Shown: positions 1 to 7,204, counted from the first letter of the stretch. The stretch is 12,395 nt of DNA from Chryseobacterium sp. UBA6632 (GCA_002455915.1 DKLU01000068.1:1-12395); one strand, 5' to 3'. The notes: generated from the letters alone by a model not told the origin. Made by a program: numbers and translations.

Positions 1-2
1 GA

Positions 3-1964
3 TTTAATGTGAGTGAAATCAGTACAGATCCTGAGTTTATTGAATTTTCTAATGGACAGTTTTTACAATCCGGTCAAACATTAGGTGGTGTAAATGATAC
101 TGATATCAAGAGAAAGTTGATTGCTAAAACCATACAGGAACATCTCGACAAGGAAGTAAAACTGAACCCAAAAGGAATAAAAGTTCTGAGTTTATTTTTC
201 ATTGATAAGGTAGCTAGATATCGAGAATATGATGAGGAGGGTAATAAATTAAATGGTGAATATGCTCAAATTTTTGAAGAAGAGTATAATAGAATCATTC
301 AGTCACCTAAGTATAAACTGTCTCTTTTTAAAGAAGTACAAGATTTAGAAGTCAATGTTTCCGATGTTCACAAAGGATATTTTTCTACCGATAAAAGATC
401 GAAAAAGTCTAACTCAAAAGATAAATTTGAAGCCTTTAAAGATACCTCAGGTTCTGTAAAAGCAGATGAGGATACTTATCATCTGATCATGACAGAAAAA
501 GAAAAACTACTCAGTTTTGACTCACCGGTACGTTTTATTTTCTCCCACACTGCATTACGAGAGGGGTGGGACAATCCAAACGTTTTTCAAATTTGTTTAC
601 TAAAAGAAATGGGTGCCTCAGAAATAAGAAGAAGGCAGGAAATAGGTCGTGGATTGAGAATTTCTGTTGACCAAACCGGAAATCGAGTTTATGATGAAAA
701 CGTAAATATTTTAACAACGGTTGTTAATGAAAGTTTTAAAGATTTTGTGGAAGAATATCAAAAAGAACTTACTGAAGATACAGGGATAACGTTTGGTCAT
801 CTTGCTATAGAATCATTTAATACCGTAGTTACCTCCGTTGACGAAAATGATGAACCCGTTTATTTGGGACAGGAAACATCTTCTCAAATTTATCAAACTT
901 TTATTGAATTAGGATATATTGATAAAAAAGGTAAGATTCAAGACGGCTTAAAAATCCACTTAAAAGAGGAAACTGTTGACTTAGGTCAGGAATTTAGTGA
1001 AACTGTCTCAAAACAGATTTATAACATCTTAAAACAAGTTGCGGGTTCTTTGGAAATCAAAGACAATGATAAAAAAGTTGAAATTAATATCAACAAAGAA
1101 GTTTTTCTATCGGAAGACTTTAAAAAACTTTGGGATACTATAAAGTACAAAACAGTATATCAGGTAGAATTTGATTCTGAAAAATTAATTGAGAACTGTA
1201 TTAAGACGATCAACAACAATGTTTTAAATCAACAGGCAAAAATAGAATTTGTAAAAGGCAAACTAGCTGTTGGAAAAGGTGGTATTGAGACAGATGGTGA
1301 ATTGAAAACTTATGTTGAAAATTTGGAGGTCGAAGTAAGAAATTTACCAGACATTATAACGTATCTTCAAAATGAAACTGATCTTACAAGAAAAACAATT
1401 GTACTTATCCTAAAGGGATTAGAAGCAAGAGTGTTAAAATATTTTAAGACCAATCCACAAGCTTTTATCGAAAAGTGTATTGATGTTATCAATATTCAAA
1501 AAAGATTATTTATTGTTGACGGTATTAAATACCAAAAAATTGGTGATCACGATTATTACGAGCAAAAAGAATTAGAAAAAACCGATGCAATTGGTTATCT
1601 GAGTAAATATATGGTTGAAGCCTCCAAATCAGCATTTGATTATACTTTATGTGACTCTGATGTTGAATTAAATCTCGCTAGAGAGTTTGAAGGTAGCGAA
1701 AATGTAATTTTGTACACCAAATTACCGGGTTGGTTCAAGATTGCGACACCACTAGGAAATTACAATCCCGATTGGGCAATTCTATACAACAAAGGCGAAG
1801 GAGAGAAACTGTATTTCGTAACAGAATCTAAAGGGACAATTTTTGACGAAGGATTGAAGCCAATCGAGACCGGAAAAATAAAATGTGGTAAAGAACATTT
1901 CAAGGCAATTGGTAGTAGGATGATTGTTGCACATACGATGGATGATGTTTATAATCAAGTATAA
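3..1964 (+). CDS. Type III restriction enzyme Res subunit, 3' part (5' end outside window)
   Basis: This is the ATP-dependent translocase and nuclease subunit of a type III restriction-modification system, which cleaves unmodified DNA together with a Mod methylase. The frame is open to the left edge, so the GTG at 9 is an internal codon and the protein is truncated at the N-terminus; the Walker motifs are missing. Counting from that GTG, helicase motif V (TALREGWDNPN) lies near residues 181-191 and motif VI (QEIGRGLRI) near 210-218. At the end is the PD-ExK nuclease: the PLGNYNPDWA segment places the Asp at 588, and ESK follows at 606-608. This layout is typical of Res C-termini, and a full Res is usually about 900-1000 residues. 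The next gene starts 17 nt downstream, so it probably heads or continues a defence operon. The mod gene is not visible and is expected upstream. Confidence 0.93.
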   Translation, partial: FNVSEISTDPEFIEFSNGQFLQSGQTLGGVNDTDIKRKLIAKTIQEHLDKEVKLNPKGIKVLSLFFIDKVARYREYDEEGNKLNGEYAQIFEEEYNRIIQSPKYKLSLFKEVQDLEVNVSDVHKGYFSTDKRSKKSNSKDKFEAFKDTSGSVKADEDTYHLIMTEKEKLLSFDSPVRFIFSHTALREGWDNPNVFQICLLKEMGASEIRRRQEIGRGLRISVDQTGNRVYDENVNILTTVVNESFKDFVEEYQKELTEDTGITFGHLAIESFNTVVTSVDENDEPVYLGQETSSQIYQTFIELGYIDKKGKIQDGLKIHLKEETVDLGQEFSETVSKQIYNILKQVAGSLEIKDNDKKVEININKEVFLSEDFKKLWDTIKYKTVYQVEFDSEKLIENCIKTINNNVLNQQAKIEFVKGKLAVGKGGIETDGELKTYVENLEVEVRNLPDIITYLQNETDLTRKTIVLILKGLEARVLKYFKTNPQAFIEKCIDVINIQKRLFIVDGIKYQKIGDHDYYEQKELEKTDAIGYLSKYMVEASKSAFDYTLCDSDVELNLAREFEGSENVILYTKLPGWFKIATPLGNYNPDWAILYNKGEGEKLYFVTESKGTIFDEGLKPIETGKIKCGKEHFKAIGSRMIVAHTMDDVYNQV

Positions 1965-1981
1965 TAAAGCAGTTAATTCAT

Positions 1982-2530
1982 ATGAATTTAAATTCAGAAT
2001 TTTCAATAAATGAATTTATAGATTATCTCAAAAATTTGGATCATAATAAACAAAAAAGAATGTTATTTATGATTGAAGCAGAACTTACAATTTTTGATGA
2101 TTTCGATTATAATACAAACTTTGGGGTATATCCCAATTATCAACATATTGCATTTGACAAAGTTATACGTACTCCATATTACAAAAATTATAATTTACTG
2201 TATGCTTATCTCGCTGATGGAAATCTTTTAAGTGTTCCAGATGATAGTATGAGAGAAAAATGGAATGTTTTAAAGGATCAATTTTTAACTGAATTAAATC
2301 TTGATCAGTCAATGTTTGATCATGAATATGAAACTTTCAAATTTGGTTTAAGATTAAAAGAATTGAGGCAGTATAAAAATATTTCAAAATCGGAGTTTTC
2401 TAAAATATCAGGTTTAAGTAAACAAAAAATCACCCAAATTGAAGATTTTGGGTTTTTATCGAAGATATCGGAAGTAAATCAATATATAGTTGACGGATTA
2501 AAAATGGGTTTAAATTTAAATGTGAAATAA
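1982..2530 (+). CDS. Small protein with C-terminal XRE-like helix-turn-helix
   Basis: A 182-residue protein. Residues about 121-155 (GLRLKELRQYKNISKSEF, then KISGLSKQKITQIED) have the pattern of an XRE/Cro-type helix-turn-helix, so DNA binding is likely. Residues 1-110 are acidic and aromatic-rich, and I do not recognise the domain. The gene sits between the Res gene (17 nt upstream) and the GmrSD-type gene (15 nt downstream), so it is co-transcribed and may be the controller protein of this restriction operon; that role is inferred from position. A decayed paralogue lies about 2.7 kb downstream (4673-5021), which argues that this family travels with accessory modules at this site. The ATG at 1982 has no clear Shine-Dalgarno sequence, which is normal for Bacteroidetes. 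There is no membrane segment or signal peptide. Confidence 0.8.
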   Translation: MNLNSEFSINEFIDYLKNLDHNKQKRMLFMIEAELTIFDDFDYNTNFGVYPNYQHIAFDKVIRTPYYKNYNLLYAYLADGNLLSVPDDSMREKWNVLKDQFLTELNLDQSMFDHEYETFKFGLRLKELRQYKNISKSEFSKISGLSKQKITQIEDFGFLSKISEVNQYIVDGLKMGLNLNVK

Positions 2531-2545
2531 AAGAGTTGATAAACA

Positions 2546-4471
2546 ATGCAGGCAATAAATTTATTTAAAGTTTTTAATTTGGGTTTTTTCAGAATTCCTG
2601 ATTATCAACGTGGATATTCATGGACAGATAAGCAACTTACTGAATTATGGGATGATCTGGATGAAATTCAAGAGATAAATGGTGAATTAAAAAAACATTA
2701 TACAGGAACAATTTTTTTAGAAAAAACAAAATCAATCGAACATGAAAGATGGATTGATGATGATTTCTTTTTTGTTGTTGATGGACAACAGAGATTAACC
2801 ACAATAAGTATATTACTATTCGAACTCTTAAGATATGAGACAGGGTATTCAAATAAAAATAAAGAACTTTTAGTTGATACTTTTCTACATGTCAAAAGTG
2901 AAACCGGAAATAGTAGAGTTGAACGTTTTGGCTATCAAGAAACGGATAAAAATTATCAATTTTTATATAGAGTTATCTTCGAAGATCAAAATATTTTAAT
3001 ACCAACAGCGCAAACGAATCTTTACTCTAAAAATTTGAGTTATGCTAAAACTTTTTTTCGTGAAAAGTTAGAAAATCTAACCGAAGATGAACGAAGATTA
3101 ATTTTCAAAAAACTGACTACATGTCTTGTTTTTGATATTCGAAAAATAGAAAAAGACTTAGACGTACAAGCAGTCTTCGAAACAATGAATAATCGAGGTA
3201 AACCATTAACAGTTCTAGAGAAATTAAAAAATAGATTAATTTTTCTTAATGAAAAACTCGCTCAAAGTGATTCTGATAAAACTATTCTAAGGACAAGTAT
3301 AAACACAGCATGGGGAAAGATTTATAATTCACTCGCTCAAAATCCTGATCATTTTCTTGATGAAGATGAGTTTTTGTCAGCGCACCTTTCACTATATCGC
3401 AAACCAAAAGAATCTGTTTTCTCTGAAAAATTAGCAGAAGAAAAAATCTTCGAAATGTTTTGTAATAAATCTGAAAAATTTAACGAAGATGAGACAGAAA
3501 AGAAAGAATCACCGGTTACATTTAGTAAGATTAGTCAATATATTCATAATTTATCTGATACAGCACCCATATGGTATAATGTCAACTTTTCAAAAAACAT
3601 TATGGTTCAGAAAATCTTAATTATGAATAGTAGCAAGGATGTTAAGATCTTTCTAACTGCAATTTTCAATAAAATAAACGATCCTTCCATCCAACAAAAT
3701 ATGCTAATTGTATTAGAAAAAATTATGTTCAGAAATAGAGTTCCAGGACTCTGGGTTATGGATGAAAGGAATACTTCTACATGGGCAAGAAATTTATATA
3801 CAAGTAAAGATATCTCTAAATCTATTTTTGATATTGAGTTAGAAATGAACGAATATTTGCTGAAGAAAATTAATAATGAAGACATGATCAATGGTTTTAA
3901 ATCTTTATTTACTTATGTAAGAGGTGTAGTAGGATTTCATAGATGGGGCAACTTAAAATATTTTTTGTTCGAGTATGATGAGAAATTAAAAACAGAATTT
4001 AAAGAGAGTAATGATAAGGTTTCTTTGAGTGATTATGAATCAACATCAGTAGAACATGTAATCCCTAGAGATTATGAAAGTCATTGGTCAACGGAACTTG
4101 ATGAGATTGTAAATCATTTTGTTGGCGATAATGAAAGGCTTTTATCCCAAAAAGTAGTTATAAATTCTTTAGGAAATCTAACAATCTTGAAAAATGGTAA
4201 GAATTCATCATTAAAAAACTATGGATGGGATGTTAAAAAAAACCGATATAAAACTGGATCATACAACGAGATTGAAATTTCAAAAGAATTTCACTGGTCA
4301 AAAAAAGAAATATATGTAAGAGGACATAAATTACTAAACTTTTTAATGGAAAAGGTAGATGGACTTAATTTAAGCGATGATGAAATAAACCATTGTCTGT
4401 ACTATAATAATGACATAATTAATGTTGCTACCAATATTACAATGACATCTATTATATCTGGTGAAGCCTAA
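2546..4471 (+). CDS. DUF262/DUF1524 (GmrSD-type) modification-dependent restriction protein
   Basis: A 641-residue single-chain protein of the GmrSD/type IV restriction class. Characterised members cleave phage DNA with modified cytosines, using an NTP-dependent DUF262 half and an HNH-like DUF1524 half. DUF262 signatures are IPDYQRGYSW at 17-26, HYTGTIFL at 51-58, the DGQQR motif within VVDGQQRLTT at 77-86, and FETMNNRGKPL at 211-221. The DUF1524 nuclease shows EHVIP at 503-507, NSLGNLTIL at 540-548 and NSSLKN at 553-558, so the His and Asn nuclease residues appear intact. It follows the HTH gene by 15 nt and is the last gene of the operon; transcription meets a hairpin about 18 nt after the stop. 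The first residues lead straight into the IPDYQRG motif, so the N-terminus is short but plausible. Its substrate (glucosylated, hydroxymethyl or other modified DNA) cannot be read from sequence. Confidence 0.92.
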   Translation: MQAINLFKVFNLGFFRIPDYQRGYSWTDKQLTELWDDLDEIQEINGELKKHYTGTIFLEKTKSIEHERWIDDDFFFVVDGQQRLTTISILLFELLRYETGYSNKNKELLVDTFLHVKSETGNSRVERFGYQETDKNYQFLYRVIFEDQNILIPTAQTNLYSKNLSYAKTFFREKLENLTEDERRLIFKKLTTCLVFDIRKIEKDLDVQAVFETMNNRGKPLTVLEKLKNRLIFLNEKLAQSDSDKTILRTSINTAWGKIYNSLAQNPDHFLDEDEFLSAHLSLYRKPKESVFSEKLAEEKIFEMFCNKSEKFNEDETEKKESPVTFSKISQYIHNLSDTAPIWYNVNFSKNIMVQKILIMNSSKDVKIFLTAIFNKINDPSIQQNMLIVLEKIMFRNRVPGLWVMDERNTSTWARNLYTSKDISKSIFDIELEMNEYLLKKINNEDMINGFKSLFTYVRGVVGFHRWGNLKYFLFEYDEKLKTEFKESNDKVSLSDYESTSVEHVIPRDYESHWSTELDEIVNHFVGDNERLLSQKVVINSLGNLTILKNGKNSSLKNYGWDVKKNRYKTGSYNEIEISKEFHWSKKEIYVRGHKLLNFLMEKVDGLNLSDDEINHCLYYNNDIINVATNITMTSIISGEA

Positions 4472-4488
4472 TAGCTAGTAATTAAATT

Positions 4489-4525
4489 AAAAACCCACTC
4501 TATATTCTTAATGTAAAGGGTTTTT
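4489..4525 (+). terminator. Bidirectional hairpin terminator after the restriction operon
   Basis: AAAAACCC at 4489-4496 pairs with GGGTTTTT at 4518-4525, giving a hairpin with a T run on the plus strand and an A run on the other side. It starts 17 nt past the stop codon of the GmrSD-type gene and would end its transcript. It overlaps the segment that aligns with the ssrA terminator at 7205-7238, so the operon seems to use a captured or duplicated copy of the tmRNA terminator. Confidence 0.75.
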
Positions 4526-4567
4526 AAATTTTAAAACGCATTATAACCTTTTATACCCGTGGAATTT
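4498..4567 (+). repeat. Diverged direct copy of the ssrA 3' end and terminator (putative att remnant)
   Basis: These 70 bases align without gaps to 7211-7280, with 53 identities by hand count. The match covers the right part of the terminator hairpin, the ATAACCTTT stretch, and the GTGGA block that corresponds to the acceptor end of tmRNA; similarity stops just inside the acceptor stem. Direct repeats of a tRNA or tmRNA 3' end are the usual trace of tyrosine-recombinase integration. This copy would be the distal att site of the islet running to ssrA. It is too diverged to be a recent duplication, so the integration is old or the copy came from another strain's ssrA. Confidence 0.65.
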
Positions 4568-4590
4568 GTGTGTACGGAATATACACACAA
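4566..4590. repeat. Perfect 9-bp inverted repeat next to the att remnant
   Basis: TTGTGTGTA at 4566-4574 and TACACACAA at 4582-4590 are exact inverted repeats with a 7-nt spacer. The element starts where the similarity to the ssrA 3' end stops. There is no T tract, so it is not an obvious terminator. A recombinase or regulator binding site is possible, but its function is unknown. Confidence 0.5.
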
Positions 4591-4672
4591 TTTTCTGTAC
4601 TATAACAGGATGAAAGTTGTATACTATTGGTGGCTTTTATAATCAGGTTTTACATCTTAAAAAAAAACATAA

Positions 4673-5021
4673 ATGACAAATATAGATTCTGAATATTCGG
4701 TAGAACATCATTTGTTTGTGGTGGGAATGTTATCAATAAATCTGATGATGTAAGTAAAAAAAAAGAGGGATTATTTTGAGACTATTTTTCTTCAAGAATT
4801 AACAGTATCAGAAACAATGTTCGGTGATAAATATAAGTTTTTTAAAGAGGGTTTAAAACTAAAAGAATTTAGAAGTTTTCCAAAAAAAGAGTTTTCGGAA
4901 AAATCAGGTTTGAGCTTATATAAGATCACACAAATTGAAGATTTATGGATTTAGATCAAAAAAGGCTGAATTAGACCAATATTGGAAGGGTTTAAAAATA
5001 CAGGACTTGATAGAACATTAA
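4673..5021 (+). pseudogene. Decayed paralogue of the HTH gene at 1982-2530
   Basis: Conceptual translation in shifting frames matches the 182-aa HTH protein. The N-terminus MTNIDSEYSVE (from ATG 4673) resembles MNLNSEFSINE. GGNVINKSDD (from 4720) resembles DGNLLSVPDD. FLQELTVSETMFGDKY resembles FLTELNLDQSMFDHEY. LKLKEFR and KSGLSLYKITQIED (to about 4942) match the HTH. GFRSKKAELDQYWKGLK up to the stop at 5019-5021 matches the tail. Three lesions are visible: an internal deletion of about 65 codons after the first 13 or so, a frameshift at or near the A9 run at 4756-4764, and a 1-nt insertion near 4943-4946 that creates TAG at 4952. The HTH is broken and no full product is expected. Confidence 0.8.
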
Positions 5022-5083
5022 TATTTGGAAAACTAAAAAAGAATTTTTAATCTTCATTTTTTTAACATATTGTAGACATAAAT

Positions 5084-5539
5084 ATGAAAGATATTAAGTA
5101 TTATAAACTAGAGGAGATCATGATTAGCGATAAGTATATTGAAAAAACCATTAATGAAATTTTAAAATGGCAAAAAAAATATTTGCAAACAAATAACAAA
5201 AAGGATCTTCGTCAAATGACATTGCAAAATATTTCTGATCTTACAGATATCGATAAATCTGTTATATCACGTATTTGTAAGTCAGTAAAAATAGAGTTAC
5301 TTGATAAATTCATTGACTTAAAATCACTGTTTCATTCAGGTGGTATAGATGGTAATTCAGCTTTTGAAATTTCGAGTATAATGCTTGATTTAATAGTTAA
5401 TGAAGATCCAAAACATCGATATACCGATACCTTACTATGCGAGATTTTAAATGCTAGTGGATATCCAATTTCAAGAAGAACGGTATGTAAATACCGTGAG
5501 GCTCATCTTAAATATCCCAAATATAACAAAAGACATTAA
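5084..5539 (+). CDS. Stand-alone sigma-54 (RpoN) DNA-binding-domain protein
   Basis: A 151-residue protein that matches only the C-terminal part of sigma-54. Residues 45-66 (MTLQNISDLTDIDKSVISRI) correspond to the RpoN helix-turn-helix, which usually reads like MTLxDIA...STVSRV. LKSLFHSGG at 79-87 matches the LKxFFSSG segment. SRRTVCKYRE at 130-139 is the RpoN box (consensus ARRTVAKYRE), which reads the -24 promoter element. The region I activator-contact segment and most of the core-binding region are absent, and there is no room for them upstream, where the HTH pseudogene ends 62 nt away. The reading frame is clean. It could be a regulator that binds -24/-12 promoters without recruiting polymerase, or a fragment still open by chance. 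ATG at 5120 is an alternative start. It is convergent with the minus-strand pair, with 27 nt between the stops. Confidence 0.75.
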   Translation: MKDIKYYKLEEIMISDKYIEKTINEILKWQKKYLQTNNKKDLRQMTLQNISDLTDIDKSVISRICKSVKIELLDKFIDLKSLFHSGGIDGNSAFEISSIMLDLIVNEDPKHRYTDTLLCEILNASGYPISRRTVCKYREAHLKYPKYNKRH

Positions 5540-5566
5540 GGTCCAGCGATACAAGTTTCTTATGTT

Positions 5567-6487
5567 TTAAATCTCCACAATTTCTAACAATTCATAATCT
5601 GTACGTTCATTCAATGTTTTAAATTTTGTCTTATAAACTCGTAAATGAATTCTACAATATTTGTTCAAAAATTTCTTATCATATTCGATCAATTGTTCTT
5701 CATCAAGATCATGACTTATTGATCCTGAAATTTGTTGCCCCTCATCATCAAGAATATCGAATCTATTAGAATTTAATAGCACTCCACGAAAAGTACCGGT
5801 AATAAAAATTTCATTATCCTCTTTAAGTGCAAATGATACTCTACTAGCTGCCTTATCTATTTTTTCCTTTGATAATTCAATATGTACATTACCACTATCC
5901 ATCTTTAAGATAGATCTTTCATTTGAAACCTCCTGTAAAAACCTTTTAAGATTATTTAGGTTTCTTTTTGGAGTTGTTTCGATTGTACTCTCAAATAATT
6001 GGTCACTCCCGGTAGTATTTGCAATCAGGGTAATAACATCTTTCATTGCATCAGAAGTGTCAACTATATCATACAAGTCTTCCTCATCAAAATCTAATCG
6101 TGATAGTTCAATCCCGAAAGATCCTTTTGGTAAGGCAGTTAAAAATAATTCGGCATTGGAACTTTTTCTTGCCCTTCCACGCCTTCCAACTTTTCCATAT
6201 TTGTTAAATGCTAATTGGGTTTTTACTAAACCTTCGAGTGGAGGCATGATCTTACTTAAAAAAGTTGATTTTATACCTTGTGAACCTAAGACCGCATCAC
6301 CACTGAACAGAAATTGAAGAGATGGTTCAAATGATTCTAATGGAATCGATTTAAGTTCATTCTCTATCATTTCAATTCTTTCTTTAAGTCCTTCTGCCAT
6401 TAATGGATGATCACCAACTTTTTCTAACAGTCGCTTTAAATCTATTAGTTGCGTATTTAAATATTGAATTCTATTGTGTAAACTCAT
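5567..6487 (-). CDS. Unrecognised 306-aa partner of the nucleotidyltransferase-like protein
   Basis: I do not recognise this family. The start ATG shares one base with the TGA of the upstream gene (TGATG at 6485-6489), so it is translationally coupled to the nucleotidyltransferase-like protein and probably made in fixed proportion to it. Residues 1-50 are heptad-rich and predicted helical, consistent with a coiled coil. Residues 60-92 follow (FLFSGDAVLGSQGIKSTF, then PPLEGLVKTQLA), with a strongly basic patch at 96-108 (KYGKVGRRGRARK) that could bind nucleic acid. ALPKGSFGIEL lies at 118-128. A beta-rich C-terminal part (about 226-306) has alternating hydrophobics and DDEGQQISGSI, which could form a small barrel. 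There is no signal peptide or membrane helix, so it is cytoplasmic. An antitoxin, effector or substrate-binding role is possible, but none is shown. Confidence 0.8.
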   Translation of the reverse strand: MSLHNRIQYLNTQLIDLKRLLEKVGDHPLMAEGLKERIEMIENELKSIPLESFEPSLQFLFSGDAVLGSQGIKSTFLSKIMPPLEGLVKTQLAFNKYGKVGRRGRARKSSNAELFLTALPKGSFGIELSRLDFDEEDLYDIVDTSDAMKDVITLIANTTGSDQLFESTIETTPKRNLNNLKRFLQEVSNERSILKMDSGNVHIELSKEKIDKAASRVSFALKEDNEIFITGTFRGVLLNSNRFDILDDEGQQISGSISHDLDEEQLIEYDKKFLNKYCRIHLRVYKTKFKTLNERTDYELLEIVEI

Positions 6488-7038
6488 CAGAGTGACTTTA
6501 GATAGTTTAACGCATTTTCATCATCTTTCACTGTATTTAAAGGGATTTTCAACATTCCCTTCCAAATTCCATTCCTCTTGTGAGTGAATAGCTGTAACCA
6601 ATATCTTGTTTGGTCTATAGTAACGTCGGGATCAAAATTAAAGTCAATGGCATAATGATCTACTAAAAATTTCTCTCTTGCCATTTTAGGGCTGAAGAAT
6701 TCTGGAAAAAACGTCTTTGCCATAAATTGATCATTCATTGTTAGTCCACCATAAAAGGTGACAACATCTAAGTCATTCGGATTCCTACCCTCAGATTCTT
6801 CAATATTCTCTAAAAAACTTCCATCTAACCATTGGAAACCCACTTTTATACCACTATTAACAGTCCTTTTTCGAAAATCCAAAAATTTTTGTAAAATCTC
6901 AATTCTTTCTTTTGATGTACTAAATTTTTGACATAATTCAAATGTTGTACACTCAAAAGGAGAAACATCACTTCTATTTGACGGATCTCCTAAGTGTGGT
7001 GGTATGACGTGATTGTGATCAAAATCAGGAATCGGCAT
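6487..7038 (-). CDS. Small nucleotidyltransferase-fold protein (DUF6932-like)
   Basis: A 183-residue protein counted from the ATG at 7036-7038. GSF at 73-75 followed by DLD at 89-91 and AID at 130-132 gives the GS-x(n)-DxD-...-D layout of the pol-beta / MNT-type nucleotidyltransferase fold, so G73, S74, D89, D91 and D132 would form the active site. The opening PIPDFDHNHVIPPHL, followed by a GSF...PNDLDV core, resembles the DUF6932 family, which I recall as NTase-like; this is recognition by eye, not a search. The chemistry is unknown; related folds transfer NMPs to protein, RNA or antibiotics. It is the first gene of a two-gene operon with the 306-aa partner. A longer frame reaches 7191, but its extra 51 residues run over the promoter and repeats, so I reject it. 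Confidence 0.78.
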   Translation of the reverse strand: MPIPDFDHNHVIPPHLGDPSNRSDVSPFECTTFELCQKFSTSKERIEILQKFLDFRKRTVNSGIKVGFQWLDGSFLENIEESEGRNPNDLDVVTFYGGLTMNDQFMAKTFFPEFFSPKMAREKFLVDHYAIDFNFDPDVTIDQTRYWLQLFTHKRNGIWKGMLKIPLNTVKDDENALNYLKSL

Positions 7039-7053
7039 AACTAATTTAAAGGT

Positions 7054-7073
7054 TATTTGTTTTATCAAATATA
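7054..7073 (-). promoter_or_regulatory. Promoter -7 box and overlapping inverted repeat for the NTase operon
   Basis: On the minus strand TATATTTG (7073 to 7066) matches the Bacteroidetes -7 element TAnnTTTG, 27 nt before the ATG. It overlaps a 6-bp inverted repeat, TATTTG at 7054-7059 and CAAATA at 7066-7071, which could be an operator for autoregulation. The -33 TTG is not convincing. Confidence 0.5.
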
Positions 7074-7138
7074 CATATAATACATAAAATGGATAATAAT
7101 GAGGAAAATATTTATGACATAATATAAGATTTATTCTT

Positions 7139-7160
7139 GTTACCACCAGTGTTACCACCA
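7139..7160. repeat. Tandem 10-bp direct repeat GTTACCACCA
   Basis: GTTACCACCA occurs at 7139-7148 and again at 7151-7160, a 12-bp period. It lies between the ssrA terminator and the NTase promoter and abuts the palindrome at 7161-7186. The spacing, about one helical turn, and the position at the edge of the islet fit integrase arm-type sites or a regulator binding site. Function is inferred only. Confidence 0.55.
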
Positions 7161-7186
7161 ACATAATATCTAATGAGATATTATGT
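7161..7186. repeat. Perfect 11-bp palindrome at the islet edge
   Basis: ACATAATATCT at 7161-7171 and AGATATTATGT at 7176-7186 are perfect inverted repeats with a 4-nt spacer. They directly follow the GTTACCACCA tandem repeat and end about 20 nt from the ssrA terminator. There is no T tract, so this is more likely a protein binding site (recombination directionality factor, integrase or NTase-operon repressor) than a terminator. Confidence 0.55.
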
Positions 7187-7204
7187 AACAAAAAGGATCA
7201 TTAA

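Noticed and set aside
9..11. GTG as the start of the Res gene
   Set aside because: The frame is open to the left edge and the missing helicase motifs must lie upstream, so this is an internal Val codon.
3607..3891. A 94-aa minus-strand open frame
   Set aside because: It is antisense to the intact GmrSD-type gene and has low-complexity hydrophobic content typical of a shadow frame.
7039..7191. A 51-codon N-terminal extension of the NTase-like protein
   Set aside because: The extra residues are hydrophobic and low in coding character, and they cover a TAnnTTTG box, a palindrome and direct repeats. The family-like start PIPDF lies at the ATG of 7036-7038.
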